From the NCBI GenBank assembly GCA_004009845.1, contig RMBW01000165.1:1-43104 (forward strand): a stretch of DNA of 43,104 nt, in the 5' to 3' direction. This stretch comes from Davidsoniella eucalypti (lineage: Eukaryota > Ascomycota > Sordariomycetes > Microascales > Ceratocystidaceae). The notes under the pieces were generated by a model, which worked only from the letters and a program-made list of their open reading frames with translations, ran no database searches and was not told the DNA's origin. Position numbers and translations under genes: made by a program. Every line of letters starts with the position of its first letter. Position 1 is the stretch's first letter. This document shows, one piece after another, positions 32,780-43,104 of this stretch.

Positions 32780-35098
32780 ATAATCAAATAAGTAACCTTG
32801 ACTTGAGAAAGAATCGTCATTTTCATTTTTCCAAGTTACTACCACAGCAAATCGAAGGATCGAGGTAATGGACAACAATATCATGCCAGCAACTCCGCAT
32901 TCGAGGCGCAGTATTAGGGCTCCCCAAATATACAGATATATTGATTGACTCGATCATCACTGCTGCTTCATGTAAACATTGGGCTGATATAGGCTACAAT
33001 CAGAGAGTACTCTCTATCTATTCATCCTAAGCTTGTACAGTAAATAACGACAAAACTACCATCCCCATCGCTGTCTAGACCCCATTCTGTTCTCTCTCTC
33101 TGCTGACCGCTTTTCTTTCAGCGCTAGCATTGATACGTCTCTATTAGTATATTATCGTCTTTGCTGAATCCCGGCCCCGTAAATCAGTTGTGGCTTCAAC
33201 GGTCTACCGGGCCCACATCCAACCTCACTTTGTCCCTGTACCCGCAATTAAGTCGGGAACTAACCGCGAGAAACTTGACTTGGCTATACTATACATTGTA
33301 CAATAGCTATTGCAATGTAGACGCATTACCCAAGGCCTTAAACAGACGTCTTAATCTTCCACCTACCCACTCGATCCCGAGTCCTGAATCTCTGCTCTTT
33401 TCCTGCTCCACGCTTCATAGGAAGTTAACCGAGAGGTCCATTTTACTGCATTAGGCTTTCATCCCAACAGAACTTGATCGGCTTCTATCAAACAATAAAA
33501 CTCTATAACGGGGCATTTATCAGATGGTGCATATAAATTACCTAATCTCCTGGGACTCTTTTTCTACCTAGGTGGCGTGAGGCTTTTTGCCACATTATAT
33601 CTAATGCACATGTTGATCACAAAATCAGGAGTATGCACGTAGATGCATTTGTTGTTTTAGTTGGAATATATGTACTTATATATTAATTGAAAAATATATA
33701 GAGCGACACAAGGCTCTCAGGAAACCATGTTTAGAGCTCACTGATGCATGCTATTCTCTATCTCCTATAGGAACCGCAGGAACACCGTCTGTAGATGTTT
33801 CTGGGGTGCCTATGAAAGGCTATTCCCGCTGTGAGATCGCCGCAGGCCGATCTTTTGTTGTCCAGACATACCGCTTGACTGCTTCCAACTATGTAGATTA
33901 CAGGGCGAAAGATCAGTCCGTTGCAATGTTATCGAATATGGCCACGGCTAATCATAGCAACCAAGTTATAAGATGGGTAAGCACGGGTCGCCTCGGGGAC
34001 CGCTGGGCATAGCGATGTTTGTTCTTTTGTTTTGTGGGTTTTTGGAGGTTTGAAAATATCAAGCGAAGTAAAAAAGGTAAAAAAGAGATAGAAGATAAGA
34101 AGGGGCGATTGTTTGGGTTAACGAGAATTTTAGAGAGAGAAGAAAAGTATGATATATGTTGAAATATCATACCAAAGACGACGAAAAGCGTCTTGGACCC
34201 GTTGTTGAACGCCCCATGTTTTGGTTGTGAAAAACAGCGATAGCGTAGGCAAATACAGGTAACTCCAAGTTTCCCAGAAACAACACCTCGAATTCCAGCA
34301 ATGTTGTATGAGGACCGAGATGCCAGTCCTGTGGCTTTTCTCTGGTAATGTAGCGATCCGCACGCTGATGATACCTACCAAGAGCCAAGGAGGAGTGAAC
34401 AGAAAAAAAAAAGTTGCAAAATACAACAAGACAGCTACTAAGACCATGCAGTGCAGACATTGCCAGCTAAGCTAAGTCTAGGCTTTGTCGACTGCCCATC
34501 CATCAGAAGCTTGAAGTAAGAGTCGAAGTGAAAATTCAACTGAAAGACAATGTGCAAAAAAAAGAAGAAAAAAGAAAAAGAAGGTGCCCTAGCTATTGCC
34601 AGAGAAGGGCACCCATTGTAATAGGCTCGATATGCGGATAAAGTCTCGATGTAATTTGTCGAGACTTGCTCCCATCTTTTCTCATCATAAACTTCCACCA
34701 CCACCATAATCAACACCAATAAGGCCTTTAAACGCTCTTCAGACGATGAACAAAAGCTAGGTATGTCTCTAGACTTACTAGTACGATATCTCAATTATAC
34801 AGTAGTACTGGAGTTGATACAACACTAGTTTCGTCATTGATCTTGAAATTTTCTCCTCGGCTGAAACACTGACTGATATACTTGACATCAGACAACACAC
34901 AAACTGAATTGTCCAGATGATGTTTGACACTACCTCAGTTGAACGGACACTGTTCAAGCCTGTGAAACTAATGATCGTAGTGAAACAGAAGTGTACAATG
35001 CTGCATGGCAGTCGTCGTCAGTATAGTGCGTCGTGAAGGACCAGTATACCCTTGGGATAACCGGGTTAGAGAAGTGAGCTGGCACTGTCGTTGGTGCT

Positions 35099-36294
35099 TT
35101 ATAGGATCTTCCAGGCGTCTTCGGCAGCATGGCAGAACTTGCTGCAAGCAACACTCGCCGACAAACTATAGTTGCTTATGGAGATCTTCTCGTCGACCCA
35201 AGCATCAGCGAAGTCATCGGCACCCTTAGCCATAGCACCAACAAAGACACAGCAACTCTCAGCAGCGTCCAGAGACTCGATGTAGTCACGAACGTGTACA
35301 ACCTCGGAATCGAAAGATAGAGTGACCTTGCGGCAGTTGGGTGGCAAATGGTCGGTGATAGGGTTTTGGATGACACGCAGAAGCTTCTCCTGTGAGTTGG
35401 TAGAGCGGATCGAAAGTCTGTGAAGCAGTTGGACCATCAGACCGGCAAAACGCTTGAAGGTTCTGGGAATACGGACAGTAGGCGAAACCTCGATGAGGAC
35501 GCCCTTGGCAGTGTGGATGTAAATCTGAAGCTTTCCAGCTTTGTTGATCGGGGAATCGAGAAGAGTGAGGAGGCACTGTGCATTTAAAGAAAATAAGAAA
35601 AAGTCAACTGTTAGCGTATTGTCCAAGACATGTACTTGAGGACACACTAACCTGGTGAGTGATGTCAGGACGAGCATCACTGATGTCACGGTTCATCTTA
35701 CGCATGACACCGATGTGTTCATCGCTGTTAAGTAGAGAGTACTTCTCATCTCTTTGCACGCCGTTCCGGGACACAGCATGTGCCGCCTTGTAGGTCTCGA
35801 GGCTGGCATTGGCTAGCACAACGATCAAACGCTTGGTGTCTTTGTCACTAGCAGGAATAGGCGTGTGCTGCTCGGCAACGAATTTGGGTAGAGGCGGAGG
35901 AGGGAGGGACTGAGTGCCTGGCATGATGAAGTAATGTTAGAATTCGAGTACATGTAGCGGTAGTTGGTCTGAAAATTCTGTAGGTGATGCCATCTCGATG
36001 TGCCATAGTGATATTGCATAGATATATCATGGTCCTCGGTAAAGAACTGGATCCAACGTAACTACCGATTCTGTAGGATATTGTGGTTCGCGTGTGCAAT
36101 ATCCAAACATAGATATAAGCAGGTATGCAACCTTGCATCATGTGATTCTCCAGAAGAGATCACATTTGGTATATAATAGTTTTGAAGGATAAATATATGC
36201 CAAAGCCATGATCCTCTTTTTCACGTCTCGATATTCGGACATCAAATTACTTACGCGGGCGCTTTCTAGTGTTCTCTTGGTCGGAGGAGGACAT
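35099..36294 (-). CDS. EMG1: rRNA small subunit pseudouridine methyltransferase Nep1
   Basis: Three exons: 36294-36255, 35917-35652, 35575-35099, giving 260 residues. Nep1/Emg1 is a SPOUT-fold enzyme that N1-methylates the hypermodified pseudouridine of 18S rRNA and is needed for 40S assembly in the nucleolus. The conserved blocks are clear: LIVVLANASLETYK, YSLLNSDEHIGVMRKM, ARPDITHQ, DSPINKAGKLQIYIHTAKG, VRIPRTFKRFAGLM, NPITDHLPPNCRK, FVGAMAKGADDFAD and the C-terminal EKISISNYSLSASVACSKFC. Intron 1 is 337 bp, much longer than most in the window; intron 2 is 76 bp. Exon 1 encodes only MSSSDQENTRKRP. An ATG just inside the end of intron 1 (35924) could act as an alternative start. Confidence 0.95.
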
Positions 36295-37542
36295 TGTGAC
36301 GGAGTTGGGGTGGGCAACGTGGGGTGGTATAGATGAAAGGACAAAGGTATTATTTAATAGACAGGACTTCGTGATAGTATGAAGTAATAAAGAATGTCTC
36401 CTTAGGAGTATGTACAAATATAAACAGTTAATATATAGACAGTATATCGTAAGAGTATCGATTTATTCGTGAGAAGATGTCACAAGTGAAGCTTATTTGT
36501 GAGAAGAGGTGAACTGGAAAACTACATTCAAGAATTTTTTTTTGCCCGGTTCGAAACTTTTTTTGTTGACCTTTCTTTTTCTTTTTTTTGGTTACTTGGA
36601 AAAAATATCCCTGTCCGCATCGGCGATAAACCTAGCCAACCCAAGAAGCCAGGCTTTACCAAATTTTGTACCAAAATTTCTGAAGGACGGGAAAGGCGCA
36701 CCCTCAGAAAAAAACATTCAGCAAAGCTTCTAGTGGGGCAACTTTTTTTGCGCGCTAAGAATCGACGATTGGCGGCAAAAACCTTCTGTTTAGCCTGCTT
36801 AAGACAGAATTGCACGGCTCAAAGTAAGATATTGAATAGAATTGTACAGATTATATTACTGCCTGTTTTTCCCATGTTTCTCCCAAGAGTGGCCAATAAC
36901 AAATAACTACATTCTCATATACATACACAACTTGTCTGTATAAGTACAGTCGTATGGTCATATATTTACAAGGATTAGCAAGCTAATTCTCCGTTTCGAG
37001 ATCTTTTGCCCAGTTAACGTCGAATTTTGCCAACTTTATTTTTGAGTAAGTTGTAGCAAATAAAACCCTAGTTACATGTATGTGATAACCCTAATTGTTT
37101 TTCGTACACTTGAAATATATAATCTTAGAACGGTAAAATATCCAAAAACACGTAGTCGTAAGCTATAGACAATGAAAGAAACATAACTAAACCTCTCTTT
37201 TGCATGTATGATATGAAAAGGGTAGTTTATGATGAGACTCATTATCAGTTAGTTCCAATTCAACTAGTTTCTCGAAACCAACACGTCACGTGACTGATAT
37301 TAGTCAGCAGAGTCAAAATTTGGCGGGCAGTATCACCAACGTCAAACAACCACTTGACAGGTGAGGGTCATAGCCGATGGTATCTTGATAATCGGGGTTG
37401 ATATATGAGCCTATAGTACCATTGCCACTAGCCTGTTATTTTCAGCTATTCTCTATTTTTTAATCCTCCTTACTCCTCTTCACGACGACATTCCTCTTCA
37501 CGATTAACGCTCAAATTCACATACGCTCTTGTTTCTTCCAAG
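36295..37542. promoter_or_regulatory. Divergent spacer between EMG1 and mitochondrial uS17
   Basis: 1.25 kb. A 10-bp palindrome GTCACGTGAC (37285-37294) contains a CACGTG E-box, the type bound by Cbf1 or other bHLH factors. TTAGGG-like AACCCTAA occurs at about 37087. Poly-T stretches at 36534-36590 create overlapping open frames on both strands (36499-36906 plus, 36528-36815 minus) that look like composition artefacts. Confidence 0.4.
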
Positions 37543-38114
37543 ATGACCAGCCCATATGTAGTAGCTGCACGCAGAGTCACGCGAGAGCTTCACGGCGTAG
37601 TGATATCTTCTGGCCTGATGGAGAAGACTGTTAAAGTGCGAGTAGGCGGTCAAAAGTGGAACAGCCGTGTGTCCAAGGTAAGCCGAGTCACTTCATTCTA
37701 CAACCCAAACTATTCGCCTGTATAGCATACATGAATGCTAACTCATCTTTTTTCTTCTCTTAGTGGTTCTCCGCCCCCCAGAACTATCTCGTCCACGATC
37801 CGAACAATTCGATCAAAACCGGCGACGTCGTCGCCATCACACCCGGCTGGCGCACATCAAAACACAAACGCCATGTCATCAAACACATCATCGCACCCGC
37901 TGGCACTACCATAGAGGAACGCCCACCAGTGCCTACACTCGAAGAAAGAATAGCAGTATACGAAGAAAAGAAGGGTGCTAAGGACGAACGGAGAAATGCT
38001 AAAAAGGACGCCGAGAGACAGGCACAAATCGAGGCCAAGGCGGCCAAGAGAGCTGCGAGACTCGCGAAGCAGGCGGAAGAAACTAAGTCAACATCACCCT
38101 CTGATGTTGATTAA
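37543..38114 (+). CDS. MRPS17: Mitochondrial small ribosomal subunit protein uS17m
   Basis: Two exons, 37543-37677 and 37764-38114, giving 161 residues. The protein is an OB-fold rRNA-binding component of the mitochondrial 30S-like subunit. ELHGVVISSGLMEKTVKVRVG is the uS17 signature; KWFSAPQNYLVHDPNNSIKTGDVV and ITPGWRTSKHKRHVIKHII continue the barrel. A Lys/Glu/Ala-rich helical extension (about 120-161), common in fungal mitochondrial homologues, follows. The 86-bp intron lies after SRVSK and has donor GTAAGC. No long cleavable presequence is seen; the N-terminus is short and basic. Confidence 0.92.
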
Positions 38115-38467
38115 AGAGACTGCCGGAAACCGCTTCGAGGAAAATAGCTGTTGAGCGGTAGAAAAAAAGTGCTTATTGCTACTTGGTTAGACTATCATTC
38201 AAACAGTATCGTCTTCTAGTTCTAGACGAATTGTCAAACCCCGCGTCACAAATCAGTTGTGGCTTGTAACATATCATTTGTACCACTATTTACGTATACC
38301 ACACACTGGAGCTATAATTAACTAAGCGTTAAAAAGTGCTAGTATGGACAAAAGTGAATATACATATCATGTAATCTAAACACATATTTAAGAAGCATTG
38401 TTCATTGACTGTGTATTTTAATATATGTATGCTGAAGTTTTAGTTGTTACATATGCAATAGCTGTTA
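38115..38467. other. Convergent 3' spacer, no gene seen
   Basis: AT-rich 353-bp sequence between the uS17m and AAA ATPase stop codons. It would hold 3' untranslated regions only. Confidence 0.5.
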
Positions 38468-40991
38468 TCATCCACCTCGCTCTCCAAACTCAGCGGCCCA
38501 TTCTTCATGTTGCTTCAATCCACCCTTGCTAACACTAGGACGTATCGTGGCCATACTAGTTTTGAAATCAGCGAATGAGATCGGGGGGATATCTTCAGTA
38601 GCCATCGTTAATACAGCCTCTCCGAGAGACCGGAGAGGACCCATAGCAGCGTCCTTGGCCAGTGCAGTAAGATCCGAGCCGGAATACCCTATATGTAAGT
38701 TATTAGTAGGGATATTTATAATTGTGATTGGTGAAGTATTACTTACCATTGGTGAGCCTGACCAATTCATCAGTCTCCTCGGCACACAGATTCTGTTTTT
38801 GATGACTCAGAAGATTGAGAAAGTGGACCTGGCGAGTCTTATCATCTGGTAAGGGAATATATTGACGACGAACAAAACGACGTCGGGCTGCTTCATCAAT
38901 AGCCCAAGGCAAATTGGTGGCTGCGAGTACTAAGACTCGGTTCGGGTCGCCGGATTCTTGGCCATTATCCCTACTGATAGTTGCCTTTTGCAGAGCACTC
39001 CATTGGATGAGAAACTCGGTTTTGATTCTCCGGGTGGCCTCGTGTTCGCCTGATCCCGAGCGTTGTCCCATGAGAGAATCAATTTCGTCAACAAAGATTA
39101 TGCTGGGTGCTAGTAGCTTAGCAAGACTGAACAATGCGCGAACGAGTTTCTCTGACTCTCCCATATACTTGCTAGTGAGACTACTAGCTGAAATGGCGAA
39201 GAATGCTGATTTTGATTCAGTAGCAACGGCACGCGCAAGCATAGTCTTTCCAGTTCCGGGTGGGCCAAAAAGTAAGATTCCACGAGCGGGCTCTCGCAAA
39301 CCCATGAATAGATCTGGTCTCAAGAAGGGGTAAACAACAGCTTCGCGAAGGGCTGACTTGGCGGCTTCAAGGCCAGCAACGTCACTCCAATGAACCTCAT
39401 CGCCTTGCACTACGATTTCTGTGAGAATCTGACCAGCTGCCTGAGGATCTACACCATCAGGGAGATTCTCCAAGATCTGTGTTTTACGACGCTCCCAGGC
39501 AGCCCGTTTCAACTGGGCCTCTGTCATGAAGGGCTCGTCTTCGTTTGACACAACTGATGGTGTAGTTGCACCAGAGGATGATTGTGTATTTGATGACTTC
39601 CGTCTGGATTTGGTAGGTTTTAACAGCGCACCTTGTGGGTTGTCCGATGATGACCTATTGGATGTGGGTGGAGATGGTTCTTTAGTAACCCGTGGTTGAG
39701 GACGACCATTGGACAAAGCAGCATCTGTAGCAACTGGCTTGCGGCGGATATCTGAATCACGCCGCTTTGGCTTTTTGTCGGAATCGCTGGCCTTGGAGCT
39801 TAAAGGAGGACGTATAAATCGTGCCGACGATAGCGGATGTGATGGATGAGGCCGTGGTCTTTGACGACCATCTGAAGTTTTACCAGAGTTTGTTTCAGTA
39901 GGTGTGCTGCTGCTATTAAGGGCACTAGAGGCAGCACTGATCGAAAGCATAGAAGACCCAATCGCTTGTCGAGCTGCATCCTCGGACATGCGTCTAGAGG
40001 TCTTATCTATTGAGGCCCGTGGAGTCACTAGCCGGCGAGAATTGCTATCCCATTGTAGAGGTCCCTGAGGCTTGGGAAGAGATTCTCCTCCACGAGGAGT
40101 TGGTGGTGCCGTAGATGCAGCACCCGGCGTCACGAGGAGCTCATTTTTCTTAGAATCTCTCCTCGTAAGAGCCGACCATGCCAGAGTAGCTGCTCTACTA
40201 GCTCCAGGACGGTCCTGCATTTTGGTGAGCAGACTGGGTCTTCTCGAGGCGTTGTCTGGCGGCTTGCCTGAACGAAGCGTTGTGCGCATTGTATATTTCT
40301 CTGGACTGGTCCCTTCAGGGGCCCCGTTATCACCGGGAGACGCCGTGTTTGCGTTTTGAAGAGAGTCGGCCTCTTCATATGGCGTAGAATGATCCATGGG
40401 ACTAGATGCAATGGGCTGATCAGAAACCGCCCGGTGAGGTACAGACGGACGTGGGGGGGTCAGAGATGAGGATGAGACTGTTTTCAGTGGTAGATGTTGG
40501 TCGCTGTTGTCATGGTGCATATAGTTGAAGGGTGACGGCGCTGAGAAACGTGGTTCTTGGTTTTCAGGTGCAGATTGCGTGGGTAAGGGCGGAAGTGGGT
40601 GAGGATTGCGGGCGTATAAGGACGCCTGTGATTGCGGCTCCTTTCTGGATAGTTGGACAGCAGCGAGAAAGTCAATCCGTTCCTGGCACTGATGTTGAAT
40701 CTCATGTAACGCGTCGACCAGGTCACGATCACTACTGGTCTGTATGATTATAGAAGAATCTCTTGCTGTGATCCTGCTGCGATTAATTTGAGCCAACGCA
40801 TTTTGCCAAAACTGCAGAGCCTGGTCCTCGTTACCCTAAGAGACAGCATTAGCATTTCGAGGGTCTAAAAGGAATTAAAAGCACTAATAACAGCCAAGAA
40901 GTCATACCTCGCTTTCGTGATAGGCGGCAGTGGAGCAACTAAGAAAGCTATCGTCGTATAGCTTTTGCAGTGATGCAGATGGATACGCCAT
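38468..40991 (-). CDS. MIT-domain AAA ATPase, Sap1/Yta6-like (spastin/fidgetin group)
   Basis: Three exons: 40991-40908, 40835-38747, 38688-38468, giving 797 residues. The N-terminus (about 1-65) looks like an MIT-type helical bundle (YDDSFLSCSTAAYHESEG, QALQFWQNALAQI). A long Ser/Pro/Arg-rich disordered linker (about 90-460) follows, then one AAA module: Walker A GPPGTGKT (552-559), Walker B IIFVDEIDSLMGQR (about 604-617), sensor region ATNLPWAIDEAARRRFVRR and a Vps4-type C-terminal segment (DFKTSMATIRPSVS). This meiotic/Vps4 clade of AAA proteins severs or remodels protein assemblies; the exact target in fungi is unclear. The last intron (58 bp) falls in the NGYSGSDL motif, the first (72 bp) within the MIT region. 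Divergent from nothing nearby; tail-to-tail with uS17m. Confidence 0.92.
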
Positions 40992-42226
40992 GGCTTGAAC
41001 TTCTCGGTTTCGCGGCCAATTTGAAGGCCACAACAGAAGAAAGAAAGAGAGACGTCTATTTGATAAGACAACAGTGTGGCCTGATGCCTAGATTATCTGC
41101 TAGCAAGGCTGAAACTTGAAATGAGTGCCGAAATGCGATCGTTAACAGAAGGCGCTCTGGGAAGGGTAATAGGCAAAGTGAAAGGCCGTAGCCGAAGGGA
41201 TTTTGGCGGTGCCGACAATTAGTGCAGGTAGCTACTAAAAGTTGGCGTTGCTCTTTTCGTTATAGAAGAAAGAGTCTGTATTTTGTAGTCTTTAGAGCAG
41301 TGCAGCATTGCCTGGATGATATCTATGATTACCACAAGATTCCGGCGATAGAATTCGAATGTGAAATAATTGTATAAAAAAGTAGACAATAGAAAAAAAG
41401 AAGAGAACGAAACTGCAGCAGGCAGCCTTGACTGAATAACGGCGAAAGAGGCAAATTACTAGTGCAAAACCAAGACTCGAGTTGGCAAAGATTGAGGACG
41501 AAGCTAGTCAGTATCCACGATGAGAGTAGTTGATTTAACCCGCAGTACTAAAAAGATGTTTCGTGAATGAAAATTAAACCAAGAAGTTCGAAAATCCTCT
41601 TTGATATAGTTGATGGATCAAGCATTCAAACACAGCCAAAAACAGGCTTGACACTCGGGGTGCTATGTATGTATGTTTCATACCGAGTCGAAGGCCTAAT
41701 AACGGGCTCTAATCCGGTAGATAGCTCTCGGACTGTAATTTGCGGTCGTCCGGATCTGGATATGTATTCAGATTTACTGCTCAGAGTTCTGCAATAGAAG
41801 CAAGCTCTGCATACAACAAATACTACTCTCCGATTTATATAAAAGGCCTCGACAGGTGAGTGACGTCGTTTGGGATCTAAATACTTGCACTGTACAGGCA
41901 CGATATATATACTGTTGAGACAGTGCACAGTGTTAAAACACATGATTACACATGTCAATTGGCGGGCCACTAGACTACTACTACTACTACTACTACACTA
42001 TAAAGCGGGATGCCCTGAAAGCATCTCAGTCTGCATGCCTATTAATCGAGGGATACACATTCAAAATTCCACCACATTACTTCATTGTTTTGAGCACTTA
42101 GAGAGACAGAGACGGAATGCTTGATTCATTCAGCGTTGAAATAACCATATCTTACCGACTGATAACTAATTACAATAGTACATATATAGTTCGTACTCAA
42201 CACAATATAAATACGCCAAGACATGA
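40992..42226. other. Spacer upstream of the AAA ATPase, downstream of COG6
   Basis: 1.2 kb with a (CTA)n run at 41974-41996 and a tRNA-like fragment near 41690-41750 (see rejected items). No gene supported. Confidence 0.45.
41974..41996. repeat. (CTA)n microsatellite
   Basis: About seven CTA triplets between the AAA ATPase and COG6 genes. Confidence 0.9.
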
Positions 42227-43104
42227 TTATGACAGGAGAACCCTAATCTCGCTAGTTGTACGAGGGAATCGTACCTTGAGAGGCTCTATATCCTCGCCAA
42301 ACTCTAGAACGAACTCTTCTTCTGCTACTAGGATATCCTCAAGATGCTCAAACTCGTTACAAAACTGCTCGGTAGCACTCTCTGTAACTTTGCGAGTGCG
42401 TTTTGAGTCGCGAACATGCCTTGCTTGTTCCATGGCATCTATCAAGGCTGACGGCAGAAAATCGTCAAAGGTCTGGCGCGCAAGTTCTAGATTTCCAGCT
42501 TCAAATGCCTTCGATTTCCTCAGAGACTGTATGGTTTTCGGGTCGGTGGCATCAAGTCCGGCGACGGTACTTAGGATATCATCTAGACCGGATTTTTGTT
42601 TCAAAAATTCAAGCTGAGACGCCACTAGGTTTTCAGATTCTTTTTCGATAGCCTTTTCAAGGTCTAGGCAGCGCTGAGAAGTAAAGGTAAACGGTCGAAG
42701 AGTGTTGAGTGTCGCAGATGAACAATTAAGTCGGAATATAGAGTCATCTGGTGGTGTTAATGATTTGGCAATGCTGTTGTAGCCCATGATGAATGGATCG
42801 AGAGCCTCTACCAAGGTCGACTCGAACTGAGCTTCTCTGTCAACAAGTAAATCGAGGGAAGAGTCGTATGTCTTCATGATAGATACCAGCTGTTTTAGTG
42901 CCTCCTCCAAGAAAACAGGCGATCCAAGATCATCAGGTGCATTCTGGAGATCAGTTTGCAGCGTGGCAATGTGATCCCGAACAAGAGCCTTGAACTGTCT
43001 TAAAGCGTCTTCTTCTAGACTGACAATTAGCTCTATCAATGAAGAGTCGGTTCTAAGAACCTTCAGAAACATGGCCTTGTAAAATCCGAGAAGGTTTGCC
43101 AACT
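42227..43104 (-). CDS. COG6: Conserved oligomeric Golgi complex subunit 6, C-terminal part
   Basis: The last 292 codons, open to the window edge, so the N-terminus lies outside. Cog6 is part of lobe B of the COG tethering complex for retrograde vesicles at the Golgi. Visible features are a long helical region (LGFYKAMFLKVLRTDSSLIE; LEEALKQLVSIMKTYDSSLD; FIMGYNSIAKSL) and the characteristic terminal FPRTTSEIRVLLS. A GTACGA at 42273-42278 could be read as a donor, but uninterrupted translation gives the conserved C-terminus, so no intron is called in this part. Confidence 0.88.
   Translation of the reverse strand, partial: LANLLGFYKAMFLKVLRTDSSLIELIVSLEEDALRQFKALVRDHIATLQTDLQNAPDDLGSPVFLEEALKQLVSIMKTYDSSLDLLVDREAQFESTLVEALDPFIMGYNSIAKSLTPPDDSIFRLNCSSATLNTLRPFTFTSQRCLDLEKAIEKESENLVASQLEFLKQKSGLDDILSTVAGLDATDPKTIQSLRKSKAFEAGNLELARQTFDDFLPSALIDAMEQARHVRDSKRTRKVTESATEQFCNEFEHLEDILVAEEEFVLEFGEDIEPLKVRFPRTTSEIRVLLS

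Larger units (their letters stand above)
29350..35098. other. 5.7-kb region without a supportable protein gene
   Basis: Lies upstream of the VOC-domain gene and downstream of EMG1. All open frames are short, overlapping and without recognisable domains (the longest, at 34438-34794 minus and 33806-34012 plus, have no family features). It contains GGTTTAT repeats near 30003, an imperfect direct repeat around a C12 tract (30936-31010), a GATAGC-based repeat near 32400 and a strong nested inverted repeat (32705-32779). It could hold long leaders, non-coding RNAs or a large promoter. Confidence 0.45.

Noticed and set aside
34438..34794. 118-codon open frame on the minus strand
   Set aside because: Contains a poly-Phe run from a simple A-rich tract and no recognisable family. 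Overlapping frames of similar length occur in the same area.
36499..36906. 135-codon open frame on plus, overlapping a 95-codon frame on minus
   Set aside because: Translation begins with poly-Phe from T runs, no domain is recognised, and it lies in a divergent promoter region.
41690..41750. tRNA-like fragment (GCTCTAATCCGGTAGATAGC, then GGACTGTAA)
   Set aside because: It resembles a D arm and a Tyr-type anticodon arm but has inserted bases and no T arm with GTTCGA. Not a functional tRNA.
42241..42280. Possible intron near the COG6 C-terminus (GTACGA donor)
   Set aside because: Reading straight through gives the conserved FPRTTSEIRVLLS ending, so splicing would destroy it.
1..43104. CRISPR array or prokaryotic mobile system
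   Set aside because: No regularly spaced identical repeats with unique spacers. The window is clearly eukaryotic (spliceosomal introns, histones, COG complex).

Overview
The window looks like nuclear DNA of a filamentous ascomycete (Pezizomycotina-like). The evidence is many short spliceosomal introns (mostly 57-106 bp, GTAAGT-like donors, CTAAC-type branch points), a complex I LYR subunit (lost in Saccharomyces-type yeasts), fungal-type cystathionine gamma-synthase, Atg4, Sqs1 and Sap1-like proteins, intron-bearing H2A and H2B genes, and AT-rich degenerate spacers. I cannot name the species. All exon joins were worked out by eye from reading frame, splice signals and family knowledge.

Layout. 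1-7.6 kb is gene-poor: one tRNA-Lys(CUU) with a TTAGGG doublet just upstream, then a long AT-rich tract with strand-biased pyrimidines and eroded repeats. 7.6-10.6 kb holds a divergent mitochondrial pair, KGD2 (minus, TCA cycle) and an NDUFB9-type complex I subunit (plus), sharing a promoter with two CCAATNA motifs. 11-13.9 kb holds the divergent histone pair H2A (minus) and H2B (plus), with MCB/SCB-like and AACCCT-like motifs between them. 14.2-23.5 kb holds SQS1-like R3H/G-patch protein (minus), ATG4 (plus), JJJ1 (minus) and an SPX-RING protein (plus). 23.8-29.3 kb holds cystathionine gamma-synthase (minus) and an 883-residue VOC-domain protein (minus) with a membrane-like segment and about 11 tandem DDF-x-TV repeats. 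29.35-35.1 kb has no gene I can support. 35.1-43.1 kb holds EMG1/NEP1 (minus), mitochondrial uS17 (plus), a Sap1/Yta6-like MIT-AAA ATPase (minus) and the C-terminal part of COG6 (minus, cut by the window end).

Most genes are housekeeping: respiration (KGD2, NDUFB9, mitochondrial uS17), chromatin (H2A, H2B), ribosome biogenesis and splicing (JJJ1, EMG1, SQS1), autophagy and Golgi traffic (ATG4, COG6), phosphate or ubiquitin signalling (SPX-RING). They sit as alternating divergent and convergent pairs, not as a functional cluster. The most unusual items are the repeat protein, whose repeats look like Atg8-interacting motifs; an H2A without the usual fungal C-terminal SQE motif; a KGD2 with Thr replacing Asp in the HxxxDG motif; an SPX-RING protein with a C-terminal CaaX-like box and a uORF that ends on its start codon; and a strong nested hairpin in the gene-poor 29-35 kb region.
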